Source: Fidelibacterota bacterium (GTDB lineage: Bacteria; Fidelibacterota; Marinisomatia; Marinisomatales; TCS55). Taken from it: a DNA stretch of 53,493 nt. Below are positions 1 to 8,029 of the stretch, one piece after another. Both the position numbers and the translations under genes were made by a program. The notes beneath the pieces are model-generated. The model saw nothing but the letters and a program-made list of their open reading frames with translations. It made no database searches and was not told the DNA's origin. The stretch is taken from contig JACNLB010000120.1 in assembly GCA_014381755.1 (NCBI GenBank), positions 1 through 53,493 on the forward strand, in the 5' to 3' direction. How positions within the stretch are numbered: the stretch's first letter is position 1; every line of letters starts with the position of its first letter.

Positions 1-1714
1 GGCCTACTTCCAAAATTAAATCGCTGCTGTCTTTTCCGGCAGCTTCCAGCTCCCGAATCTGCAAGCGTGTTTGTTGAATTTTTTCACGAATGGGCTGTGT
101 TTTTAATGTATATATACATTCTTGTGCAACTATTAACGGATCGTCTACCTTGTTTTCATTCATCAAAATTCCAGCAACAGTTTCCCTTTCCCCTTTGTCC
201 TTAAATTCTTCCAAAACAGCAGCTGTTGATCCGGACCCATTCTTCAAAAGTAATTGGGCTGTTTTATTCAAAAGTGGTTCAGTTAAAAGATGTATATTTT
301 TTTCCACAATCCCTTTTACATCACGAAATGCAGTCAGCATAGTACTGATAATCTCAATCTGGGCTTTTTGAGCAACAGTTGTAAATAATGCAGGTTCTGC
401 CGATTTGGATTCATGTATTTGAGGTGGTTTTTGCTTGCGACTGACAACATTCCGAAACTGTTTTACCATTTCCTGCTCGTTAATGTTCAATTTATGTGCC
501 AGTGTCTGGAGCAAGTCATCGCGAATGATACCATCACTAACACCGGCAATTTCTTCAAGAATTTCCTTTACCAAATTTGAACGCTCCACAGCAGGGAGTT
601 CCATAGCGCCGGTTTTTTCCAAATGAAAATTTAACAGCTGAACAGCTTGATCAATACCGGCTCGAATAGCATCACCGCCCTCTTTCCGAACCCAATCATC
701 CGGATCCAATCCTTCCGGCACGCGAACAACCAATGCTGCAATGCTATTTTGGAGCAGTGCATATCCCGCACGCAGTGATGCTTTTTGCCCAGCTTCGTCA
801 CCATCATAGGCTAAATATACTTTTTGGGTAATTTTGCCAATTTGGACTGCATGTTTTGTGGTGAAAGCAGTACCGGAGACAGCCAAAACATTTTCGATTC
901 CTGCCTGGACTAATTGGAGAAAATCCATATATCCTTCCACCATTACAGCCGATCCGGTGCTGCGTACAGCCGGCGCTGTTTTGTGATAACCGTAAAACAC
1001 TTCACTCTTATGATAAAGTGGTGTTTCAGGGGAATTCATATATTTTGCAGGATCATCGCTATCGAATACCCGTCCGCCAAACGCAATCACTTTACCGGTG
1101 CGGTTCATAATGGGAAACATAATTCGCGAGCGGAAACGATCAATAACGCCCTGCTTTCCTTTACCAAACAATCCTGATTTATCCGCGCTCTCCCGGGAAT
1201 AGCCCTGCCCTTTTACTTTTTCTGTAAGAAATACCCAGGCATCCGGTGCAAATCCAACGCGATATTCTTTCAGTGTTTCTTCAGTTAGACCACGCTCGAG
1301 CAAATAATCCAAGGCAGCTTTACCAGGATCAGAAAACAAGTTTTTAGAGTAAGCAGAAGCAGCAATTTCATGGAGTTCATATAATTGTGTAAATAATTTT
1401 TTGGAACCGCTATCGCCGGAAAGAGCCACTTCAATTCCATAATGGGAGCCCAATTGCGTAACAGCTTCCACAAAAGAAAGATTCTCATGCTCCATAACAA
1501 AATTGAATACACTGCCTCCCGCACCGCAGCCGAAACAATGGTAAATCTCTTTTTCAGGAGCTACGCTGAAAGAAGGTGTACGTTCATCATGAAAGGGACA
1601 AAGTCCAAAGAAATTCCGGCCGCGCTTTTTGAGATTTACATATTGAGATACGACGTCTACAATATCCGCAGAGTTACGAATTCTATCGATTGTTTCCTGG
1701 CTGATACGGGCCAT
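1..1714 (-). CDS. dnaG: DNA primase DnaG (C-terminal end cut by window edge)
   Basis: Synthesises RNA primers for DNA replication at the fork, working with the replicative helicase. I translated the minus strand directly: it begins MARISQETIDRIRNSADIV and stays open for 571 codons to the window edge. The CHC2 zinc finger is visible with C39, H42, C60 and C63 (LCPFHDERTPSF, then YHCFGCGAGG). The TOPRIM catalytic domain follows, with VEGYMDFLQL and AYDGDEAGQKAS carrying the metal-binding acidic residues. The last part is a helical helicase-interaction region. Usual length is about 580-650 residues, so only a short tail is missing. The ATG shares its A with the TAA of the upstream cvpA gene (TAATG), indicating translational coupling. 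Confidence 0.97.
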   Translation of the reverse strand, partial: MARISQETIDRIRNSADIVDVVSQYVNLKKRGRNFFGLCPFHDERTPSFSVAPEKEIYHCFGCGAGGSVFNFVMEHENLSFVEAVTQLGSHYGIEVALSGDSGSKKLFTQLYELHEIAASAYSKNLFSDPGKAALDYLLERGLTEETLKEYRVGFAPDAWVFLTEKVKGQGYSRESADKSGLFGKGKQGVIDRFRSRIMFPIMNRTGKVIAFGGRVFDSDDPAKYMNSPETPLYHKSEVFYGYHKTAPAVRSTGSAVMVEGYMDFLQLVQAGIENVLAVSGTAFTTKHAVQIGKITQKVYLAYDGDEAGQKASLRAGYALLQNSIAALVVRVPEGLDPDDWVRKEGGDAIRAGIDQAVQLLNFHLEKTGAMELPAVERSNLVKEILEEIAGVSDGIIRDDLLQTLAHKLNINEQEMVKQFRNVVSRKQKPPQIHESKSAEPALFTTVAQKAQIEIISTMLTAFRDVKGIVEKNIHLLTEPLLNKTAQLLLKNGSGSTAAVLEEFKDKGERETVAGILMNENKVDDPLIVAQECIYTLKTQPIREKIQQTRLQIRELEAAGKDSSDLILEVG

Positions 1715-2256
1715 TATAATTCTTCTTCCGCTGTTTCCATTAATTCCTGAACAAATTTTTCCCCTTTTGCAACTGGATCCTGCAAATTGAAAACATTTAT
1801 TATTTTTAATCTAGTTGATGTCATGAATCTGGCGATAGTTGACTCATCGTGAATAATTTTTGTCCATTCCTTTTTTTGAGAAATATCCAATGCCCAAATA
1901 AATACCATCACAACCAATAACGCTTTTATGGCTCCAAAAACAAAACCCATGCCTCTATTTAATAATTTGGTGCTCTTTGATAGCAGTAATACATGAATGA
2001 ATTTGGTTACAAGTCTAGCTAGAAAAAGTACTATCAAAAAAACAATCGTAAAACTAAAGACCATGACCACCCAGGGATTAATATTAAATATATTCAATAC
2101 AATTCCGGATAATTCCACGTAATAGCCCCAAGCAAACGAAATAGCTAATAACAATCCCAACAATCGGCCAAATTCTTCCACAAGGCCACGTTTGTAGCCG
2201 ATGATTCCCAGGGCGATAATAAACATTGATGTTAATATATCTAGAAATAATATCAT
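1714..2256 (-). CDS. cvpA: CvpA family membrane protein
   Basis: A 180-residue protein with about four hydrophobic helices: near 1-20, 30-50, 63-85 and 103-125. The glycine-rich N-terminal pattern (IIGYKRGLVEEFGRLLGLLL) and the later RGMGFVFGAIKALLVV are typical of the CvpA/colicin V production family, inner-membrane proteins of unclear biochemical role. The C-terminal third is soluble and probably cytoplasmic. It lies directly upstream of dnaG with a one-base TAATG overlap, so the two are almost certainly co-translated. Family assignment is secure; function is not known from sequence. Confidence 0.88.
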   Translation of the reverse strand: MILFLDILTSMFIIALGIIGYKRGLVEEFGRLLGLLLAISFAWGYYVELSGIVLNIFNINPWVVMVFSFTIVFLIVLFLARLVTKFIHVLLLSKSTKLLNRGMGFVFGAIKALLVVMVFIWALDISQKKEWTKIIHDESTIARFMTSTRLKIINVFNLQDPVAKGEKFVQELMETAEEEL

Positions 2257-2260
2257 CGTT

Positions 2261-2340
2261 TAACGGTCAAGAGGCTTGTTATACGGTATACGGTTAGGAG
2301 GCTCGTAATACGGTAATCGGTTAGGAAGTTCGTTAAGAAT
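2261..2340. repeat. Three imperfect tandem copies of a 27-bp repeat
   Basis: Three consecutive units (2261-2286, 2287-2313, 2314-2340) share the core CGGTTAGGAGGCTCGT with changes, each followed by an AATACGG-like or equivalent tail. The third unit runs over the stop codon of the four-helix-bundle gene. A related block lies on the other side of that gene at 2749-2830, so the gene is bracketed by the same repeat type. Origin and function are unknown. Confidence 0.75.
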
Positions 2341-2734
2341 ATCGTTCACGTCTGCTGTCCTTAAATTTCGTCCACGTTTTAGCAAGATTATAAATCTGAC
2401 GGGACGCTTTATCATAGTTATCAATTAATTTTTCTAAATCAATACCATTCATTCTTTTCAGATACAAATCACGACACATTTCTAAACCGACAATTGTTTC
2501 ATTGCTTTCCGCCATTGCATCGTCTAAGTACTTTTGAAAACCAAATTTCTGATGTCTTTTTGAATAACCTTCTGCTATAAGCCTCGGTACAGCTTTGGTG
2601 GAACGACGCAGTTGGTCTGCCAAATCATATTTTTCTTCTGGTGGTAATTTTGTTATTACATTCATATGAATAAATATGCAATTTGAATAAGATTCTTGAT
2701 AAACTTCTAAATCTCGAAATGATTTTATACTCAT
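2333..2734 (-). CDS. Four-helix-bundle protein (23S rRNA intervening-sequence protein family)
   Basis: A 133-residue helical protein beginning MSIKSFRDLEVYQESYSNC, with the family landmarks FRDLEVYQ, LADQLRRSTKAVPRLIAEG and a C-terminal stretch around LAKTWTKF. These match the S23/IVP four-helix-bundle family, first found in intervening sequences of 23S rRNA genes and now known at many scattered loci. The molecular role is not established; related proteins form pentameric barrels and one is the accessory protein of diversity-generating retroelements. Here no reverse transcriptase or variable repeat is present. The gene sits between yqeY and cvpA and is bracketed by imperfect repeats, which suggests a later insertion into an older yqeY-cvpA-dnaG arrangement. 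Confidence 0.85.
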   Translation of the reverse strand: MSIKSFRDLEVYQESYSNCIFIHMNVITKLPPEEKYDLADQLRRSTKAVPRLIAEGYSKRHQKFGFQKYLDDAMAESNETIVGLEMCRDLYLKRMNGIDLEKLIDNYDKASRQIYNLAKTWTKFKDSRRERYS

Positions 2735-2748
2735 AATTTTAATCTCGT

Positions 2749-2830
2749 TAATCGGTCATTAAATTCGGTAAGCGGTTAAGAGGCTCGTAAAAACAATACG
2801 AGCATCGTGACCGTAACCGAAAATCGTTTC
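2749..2830. repeat. Imperfect repeats upstream of the four-helix-bundle gene
   Basis: The segment contains TTAATCGGTCATTAAATTCGG and then CGGTTAAGAGGCTCGTAA, the latter close to the core of the 27-bp units at 2261-2340. CGAGCATCGT at 2800-2809 recurs exactly at 4197-4206. The block forms the 5' flank of the four-helix-bundle gene on the minus strand and separates it from the yqeY stop codon. Confidence 0.65.
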
Positions 2831-2835
2831 ATCGT

Positions 2836-3279
2836 TCAACTCAATTTTTCCCGGACCAAAGATTGCACCAATTTCCCATCTGCTCTTCCCTCGGATCGCT
2901 GCATAACAACAGGCATTACTTTCCCAAAATCTGACATGGAAGCGGCGCCTGTTTCTTCTATTACAGCATTGATCAAAGCGTCTAATTCTTCTGCATTCAT
3001 CATTTGGGGCAAGTATGTTTCAAGCACTTCACGCTCTGATTGTTCTTTTGAAACAAGATCCTCTCGGTCGGCTTTGGTATACATTTCAATGGCTTCATTG
3101 CGCTGTTTCACCAGCGTTTTAATCACCTGCATTTCTTCCTGTTCATTCAAATCTTCACGTTTTTCAATTCGCTTGTCCTTCAATTTTGAAAAAGCACCTC
3201 TTAAAGTTGTGGCTTTTTCTTTTTCACCGCTTTTCATAGCAGCGTACATATCTTTTTGAATTTGAGATGATAAACTCAT
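2836..3279 (-). CDS. yqeY: GatB/YqeY domain protein
   Basis: A 147-residue cytosolic protein beginning MSLSSQIQKDMYAAMKSGEK. The N-terminal helical half (KEKATTLRGAFSKLKDKRIEKRE) and the C-terminal tail-like half (LPQMMNAEELDALINAVIEE, then RADGKLVQSLVREKL) match the YqeY family across its full length. YqeY resembles the tRNA-binding tail of the GatB subunit of glutamyl-tRNA amidotransferase, but its function is undefined. In many bacteria yqeY lies just before dnaG, and here it precedes cvpA-dnaG with the four-helix-bundle gene between. It follows the methyltransferase gene by 11 bases. Confidence 0.93.
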   Translation of the reverse strand: MSLSSQIQKDMYAAMKSGEKEKATTLRGAFSKLKDKRIEKREDLNEQEEMQVIKTLVKQRNEAIEMYTKADREDLVSKEQSEREVLETYLPQMMNAEELDALINAVIEETGAASMSDFGKVMPVVMQRSEGRADGKLVQSLVREKLS

Positions 3280-3290
3280 TTTAACTCCTC

Positions 3291-4112
3291 TTATGATTGA
3301 TCGATTCGTTTCATGGAAACAAGCAGATTGTCCTGATCTGTTTCAAAGCCAATAAATCGCCGTCCTTTAATTTTTGCTGCAACGCCAACACTGCCTTTGC
3401 GCATGAATGGATCCACAATCCAGTTAAGCTTAAAACTGCTGGCTTTAAGAATTTTTTCAAGCAGCATTTCCGGAATGTCTCCTTTTTCTTGTTCAGAACC
3501 AGCTGTAAAATATTCCAGCCAGAGATTGGACATATCTTCACTCGTTTGGGAATCATCTGCTTTATTATCATTTGTTATCATTTCCCTATCGAAGATAAAA
3601 TCACCTGTTTTTGTTGCCAGCCAAATATCACCTATTTCATTGAACCATGTAGCTTCTTGTATTGATTCCCTGGCTTTTCTATCCCGCCAGGTTATCCGTG
3701 TTTGAACCCTGAAATAATCGCTCAACAGTGCATGATACATTCCTGAAAAACGCCATCCGCAAAGTAAATAAATCGCGCCTGTATTCTTTAATACGCGCTG
3801 ACTTTCCTGCAACCATTTATTGTTCCAAGTATAGTATTCCTGAAGTGTCATTTTTTGGCCTTGAGTACCAATATTCCGCCATGGGCTTATCGGAGGAGCA
3901 GTCAGAATCAGGTCAATGGATTTTTCCGGTACTCGTTTTAATCCTTCCAACGCATCCGCAAGAAATAAGCCTTCCTCCATCGTGTCCGGCGTCATAACAA
4001 TTTCATCTGCCTTGCGAACTGCAGGCAAATATCGGTTCAGATCATCAACCGATAATCCGGGATAAGGCTCCAAGGGATTGGAGAATAGGGGGTTGAGGTG
4101 CTCTTTTTCCAT
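3291..4112 (-). CDS. Beta-class DNA methyltransferase with atypical motif IV
   Basis: A 273-residue protein of the N6/N4 DNA methyltransferase family. Catalytic motif IV comes first (residues 71-76, TAPPIS) and the AdoMet-binding motif I comes last (233-246, VDPFMRKGSVGVAA), followed by RRFIGFE; this order is that of the beta class. Motif IV is normally (D/N/S)PP(Y/F/W); here it reads APPI, lacking the aromatic residue that stacks on the target base. Motif I keeps the glycine at 240. No restriction endonuclease gene lies beside it, so it is an orphan enzyme or a protein that binds without methylating. Likely co-transcribed with yqeY. Confidence 0.82.
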   Translation of the reverse strand: MEKEHLNPLFSNPLEPYPGLSVDDLNRYLPAVRKADEIVMTPDTMEEGLFLADALEGLKRVPEKSIDLILTAPPISPWRNIGTQGQKMTLQEYYTWNNKWLQESQRVLKNTGAIYLLCGWRFSGMYHALLSDYFRVQTRITWRDRKARESIQEATWFNEIGDIWLATKTGDFIFDREMITNDNKADDSQTSEDMSNLWLEYFTAGSEQEKGDIPEMLLEKILKASSFKLNWIVDPFMRKGSVGVAAKIKGRRFIGFETDQDNLLVSMKRIDQS

Positions 4113-4153
4113 TTCTGACAGACGAAAATTTACACGCTTCTATCGTCAAATAT

Positions 4154-4212
4154 AATCGTTTAACGGTAATCTGTTATGAAATTCATCGGAGCATTTCGAG
4201 CATCGTTTAAAC
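4154..4212. repeat. Short dispersed repeats between the methyltransferase gene and arsC
   Basis: This divergent 163-base gap holds ATCGTTTAACGGT at 4155-4167, identical to 2255-2267 at the end of the repeat block beyond the four-helix-bundle gene. It also holds CGAGCATCGT at 4197-4206, identical to 2800-2809. The same repeat family therefore also bounds the yqeY-methyltransferase pair. Promoters for both flanking genes must lie in this gap, but I cannot define them. Confidence 0.55.
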
Positions 4213-4275
4213 TAAAACCTAAATGTTACCAGATAGTTGTTGATATGACTAACTTCTTAAAGCAAAATTATAATT

Positions 4276-4701
4276 ATGGAAAAGTCTAAAGTATTATTTG
4301 TTTGTACGGGAAATTCGTGTCGCTCCCAAATTGCAGAGGGAATTTTAAGAGATGCTGCCGGGGAAGAATTTGACGTTTTTAGTGCAGGGAGCCACCCGTC
4401 TCACGTCCATCCCATAGCCATAAAAGTAATGAGCGAATGGGGTATTGACATTTCTGAACATACGTCAGACCCCATCGATTATTTTTTGGACAAAGAAATT
4501 GATATTGTTATCACCGTATGCGATCATGCCAATCAGATTTGTCCCGCCTTCCCCGGTGATGTTGAAAGACTACATTGGAGTATTAAAGATCCCTTTTCCG
4601 GCTGGGATGCAAATGATGACTATTTAGAAGCATTTCGGGAAACACGGGAAACAGTCTGCGAAAGAATTGAGGAATTTTTGAAAAGCAGAAAAGTAGAGTA
4701 G
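4276..4701 (+). CDS. arsC: Arsenate reductase, thioredoxin-coupled type (low-molecular-weight phosphatase fold)
   Basis: Reduces arsenate to arsenite in the cytosol with electrons from thioredoxin, or acts as a low-molecular-weight protein tyrosine phosphatase. The CX5R nucleophile loop is C10-TGNSC-R16, preceded by KVLFV. The two further cysteines of the Staphylococcus/Bacillus ArsC relay are in place at C82 and C89 (VCDHANQICP), and DPF near 105 supplies the acid. The 141-residue length is standard. No arsenite efflux gene or ArsR regulator is nearby, so it stands alone. The three-cysteine pattern makes arsenate reductase much more likely than a phosphatase. Confidence 0.93.
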   Translation: MEKSKVLFVCTGNSCRSQIAEGILRDAAGEEFDVFSAGSHPSHVHPIAIKVMSEWGIDISEHTSDPIDYFLDKEIDIVITVCDHANQICPAFPGDVERLHWSIKDPFSGWDANDDYLEAFRETRETVCERIEEFLKSRKVE

Positions 4702-4705
4702 TGGA

Positions 4706-7700
4706 TTGCGGTCTATAAAATACGGATGGTTATTTTTATTATTTTCAAGTTATATATCCAGTCAGATTCGTATTACGGAGATCATGTATGACCTGGATGG
4801 GACTGATTCACCAAACGAATTTGTAGAAATATACAATTTATCATCAATTGATACTGTCAATCTTGCCGGCTGGCAAATCCGCGACCGATCATCAACAGAT
4901 GCTTTGCATGATTCCGGCTATGGCCTGGTTATTCCACCCGAATCCTACGGTATAATCTTTGAAGGAGACTATAACTTCAACACCGGTATTTATGCTGATT
5001 CTATCCCGGCGGGAGTTGTGCTGATTAAAGTTGACGATTCAAGTATCGGCAATAGCCTTTCCACAAGTGATTCCTTGTTTCTCATATCATCTGAAGGAGT
5101 AGTTCAGGATTCTATCGGTTGGACTGATATTGCTCCGGATGGCTTTTCTATTGAAAAAGTGCGGATTGAATTAGCCAATTCACCATCCAATTGGGAGTCA
5201 AGTCAAGATTCGTTGGGGACTCCCGGCAGCATTAACAGTGTAGAACCATTTACGATTGATGGTGAATTGATTGCTGATTCGTTGACCGCTGAACCGGAAA
5301 TTGTAAACATCAGTGAGACTGTAATCATCCATGGTTATGTGACTAATAGTGGCCGCACAGCCATTTCCGGCGATGTTGAAATATGGGATGGGGAAGATAT
5401 TTTGGAATCGATCTTTATCAGTTCTTTAAATGAATTGGATACCACAGACTTTTCTGCAGTTATAGGTCCGTTTACTTCGGGGCAAAAGAATTTGGATGTC
5501 CATTTTGCCATTAGCAATGATCAAGATACAGCCAATAATAATTTTACTGTTTCTTTTGGCGTTCGCTATCCGGTCGGACTGTTTACTATTAATGAATTTC
5601 TGCCTTATCCTGAAAGCGGGGAGTCTGAATTCGTTGAATTGTTTTATCATGGAGATAATTTTTTGTCCCTTTCCGGATGGAGTATAGCAGATCAAAACAA
5701 TAATCCTGCTTTGTTTGGCGAGATTAACGTTGAAGATCAAAACTATATTGTTATTGGCGCCGACTCTGCTCTATTGTTTTCAATTCCGGATTCCAGTTTA
5801 TTTTTAACTCCCCTGTCATCATTCCCTGCTTTAAACAACGGCGGCGATGCCATTCGAATCTATGATCCGTTCAATACATTAATTGATTCATTAACCTATT
5901 CCGGCAACTGGGATTATGATCGAGGTCAATCCATGGAAAAAATATTTACAGATCTTGTGTCAGCAGATTCTGCGAGCTGGCTGCCGGCAGTTGATGCGAA
6001 TGGCAGTACTCCGGGACTTCGCAATTCTGTCATGCCCTGGCCCTATGATGGAGCCATTATTTTTGAAAATATCAAGCTCGATCCGATTATTCCATCACAA
6101 ACAGATTCGATTGAACTGGCCATTCCGGTGGTTAATTCCGGGCAGAATGCTTTGTCCGGTGATATGTATATTGAATACAATGAAGATGAATTGGCCAGTA
6201 CAGTTGTTTCTATTCCAATTCCCGGGGATACAATTTTAGCTACGTTAATTATTCCGCCACTACCTTCCGGTGAAAACATATTATTTCTGGCGCTGGATGT
6301 GTTGAATGACGGCAATATTACTAATAATGCTGATACAGTTCATATAAAGGTACGTTATCCCTTTGGTACCATTCGTCTGAACGAATTCATGGCGAAGCCC
6401 AATAATGACCAGACTGAATTTATCGAATTGGTCAGCTTTGATGCATTTAACCTGAACGGTTGGTCATTTAGTGATAACAATCAGCAGATGAAACGAATTA
6501 GCAATTTTACCGTTGAAAATGGTGATTATATTGTTCTCGGGGCTGATTCCAGTATTTATCCCCTGCAAAACAGCGCGGCTCATTTTGTGGTTTCCGAAGA
6601 TGGTTGGCCATCTTTGAATAATTCAGGTGATGCTATTTTCCTCTACGACCTCACCGGCAGCATTATTGATTCATTGCGTTATGATTCGGATTGGCCATTA
6701 ACAGATGAAATTTCCACTGAAAAATTGCGACCGGAATTTGCTTCATTTACTTCTGCAAATTGGGGGTTGTCAACGGATACAACAGGAATTACTCCCGGTT
6801 TTTCAAACTCCATTACTCTTTTTGATTTAGACGGAGCCCTGCTTCCGGATTTAACATGGCATGAACCTCTTTATCCTAAAAATGATGAATCCATTTTTCT
6901 TTTTGCAACAGTCGTAAACAGCGGTGTGACTTCTTTTGAGGGATCAATTATTCTGGCAATTGACGGCGATGAATATGGTTCATCGGATTTTTCCACTATT
7001 GAACCGGGTGACACAGCTATCCATGGTCTAGAATTCGGACCGCTTATTTCCGGTTATCATTACGCTGAAATCACCTTGGATATTGCAGGGGATGAAAATA
7101 ATACAAATGACGTTGCAGGTGATTCAATCCTGATTAGCTATGATTTTGGAGATGTGGTACTTAACGAATTCATGGCTGTTCCTGATTCAATGCAATCGGA
7201 GTTTGTTGAGCTTGTTTCAATTAACTCTGTAAAAATGGATAACTGGTCGGTGAGTGATAATAGCATGTCCTTGAAAAATTTTAGTTTTGGAGATGTAGCT
7301 GAAGAACAGTTTTTGGTTTTGGTGGCAGATTCCATCATAACTGAATATCTGCCAGAAAATGGAAATTGGAAAATTCCAGAAGGCGGCTTTCCGGGATTAA
7401 ACAACACCAGCGATGGTATATATTTATACGATATGACCAATGTTATTATAGATTCATTGGTTTACACTTTAGACTGGGGTATTGTTGAAAATCGTTCGCT
7501 TGAAAAATACCGGCCGGAATTTCTATCCAGTGACTCTTCCCGCTGGGCAGTTGCGGTAAACGAGACCGGTCAGTCCCCCGGTCAAGCCAACAGCGTGTAT
7601 TATGAACAATTGTCAAAAGCAGGGCAACTGGTTCTGGAACCCAATCCATTTTCACCTGATGGAGACGGATTTGATGATTTGCTTTATATCAAATATAAGC

Positions 7701-7939
7701 TGCCCTTTGAATATGGCGTTATTTCCATTCAGATTTTTGATGTAATAGGCCGAACAATTGCTGTGCCTTACTGGAATATGTACACAGCCCAGGAGAATAT
7801 ATTCACGTGGGACGGCAAACGAAAAAATGGGGAAGCAGCGCGAATCGGTGTTTATATAATTAAAGTAAAAGCAGCGGATCAAGCCAGCAGCAAAACCTGG
7901 GAAGATATCCAAACAGTTGTTTTAGCAAAACAGTTGTGA
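4706..7939 (+). CDS. Secreted multi-domain lamin-tail (LTD) protein with FlgD-like C-terminal domain
   Basis: A 1077-residue exported protein starting at a TTG four bases after the arsC stop; the first 20 residues (RSIKYGWLFLLFSSYISSQ) form a signal peptide. Four lamin-tail domains start near residues 21, 291, 554 and 815, recognisable by repeated N-E-F-x8-13-EFVEL starts such as INEFLPYP and LNEFMAKP. Between them lie CARDB/Ig-like spacer domains, giving a repeat of about 262 residues. The C terminus (about 970-1077) has PNPFSPDGDGFDD and VYIIKVKA, a FlgD-like/type IX sorting-type domain. LTD proteins are extracellular and often occur with nucleases or adhesins, but no nuclease domain is visible here. 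A structural or adhesive surface role is the best guess. Confidence 0.85.
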   Translation: MRSIKYGWLFLLFSSYISSQIRITEIMYDLDGTDSPNEFVEIYNLSSIDTVNLAGWQIRDRSSTDALHDSGYGLVIPPESYGIIFEGDYNFNTGIYADSIPAGVVLIKVDDSSIGNSLSTSDSLFLISSEGVVQDSIGWTDIAPDGFSIEKVRIELANSPSNWESSQDSLGTPGSINSVEPFTIDGELIADSLTAEPEIVNISETVIIHGYVTNSGRTAISGDVEIWDGEDILESIFISSLNELDTTDFSAVIGPFTSGQKNLDVHFAISNDQDTANNNFTVSFGVRYPVGLFTINEFLPYPESGESEFVELFYHGDNFLSLSGWSIADQNNNPALFGEINVEDQNYIVIGADSALLFSIPDSSLFLTPLSSFPALNNGGDAIRIYDPFNTLIDSLTYSGNWDYDRGQSMEKIFTDLVSADSASWLPAVDANGSTPGLRNSVMPWPYDGAIIFENIKLDPIIPSQTDSIELAIPVVNSGQNALSGDMYIEYNEDELASTVVSIPIPGDTILATLIIPPLPSGENILFLALDVLNDGNITNNADTVHIKVRYPFGTIRLNEFMAKPNNDQTEFIELVSFDAFNLNGWSFSDNNQQMKRISNFTVENGDYIVLGADSSIYPLQNSAAHFVVSEDGWPSLNNSGDAIFLYDLTGSIIDSLRYDSDWPLTDEISTEKLRPEFASFTSANWGLSTDTTGITPGFSNSITLFDLDGALLPDLTWHEPLYPKNDESIFLFATVVNSGVTSFEGSIILAIDGDEYGSSDFSTIEPGDTAIHGLEFGPLISGYHYAEITLDIAGDENNTNDVAGDSILISYDFGDVVLNEFMAVPDSMQSEFVELVSINSVKMDNWSVSDNSMSLKNFSFGDVAEEQFLVLVADSIITEYLPENGNWKIPEGGFPGLNNTSDGIYLYDMTNVIIDSLVYTLDWGIVENRSLEKYRPEFLSSDSSRWAVAVNETGQSPGQANSVYYEQLSKAGQLVLEPNPFSPDGDGFDDLLYIKYKLPFEYGVISIQIFDVIGRTIAVPYWNMYTAQENIFTWDGKRKNGEAARIGVYIIKVKAADQASSKTWEDIQTVVLAKQL

Positions 7940-7970
7940 ATTTGCCAATTAGTGGTATTTATTAAAATTT

Positions 7971-8011
7971 TACCATGTATATTCATATATAACACTTGTA
8001 TTTACATGGTA
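7971..8011. promoter_or_regulatory. Perfect 9-bp inverted repeat upstream of the ATPase gene
   Basis: TACCATGTA (7971-7979) and TACATGGTA (8003-8011) are exact reverse complements with a 23-base AT-rich spacer. The second arm ends 18 bases before the start codon at 8030. No T-run follows, so a terminator for the upstream gene is unlikely; an operator or another protein-binding site fits better. Confidence 0.45.
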
Positions 8012-8029
8012 TTACCCGTATAATTCCGC

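Noticed and set aside
1285-1524. Small minus-strand frame inside the dnaG region
   Set aside because: It is a different frame of dnaG; the real frame gives zinc-finger and TOPRIM motifs.
2261-2340. CRISPR array
   Set aside because: Units are imperfect, directly adjacent without spacers, and no cas genes are present.
2333-2734. Diversity-generating retroelement accessory protein (Avd)
   Set aside because: Same fold family, but no reverse transcriptase, template repeat or variable target gene is nearby.
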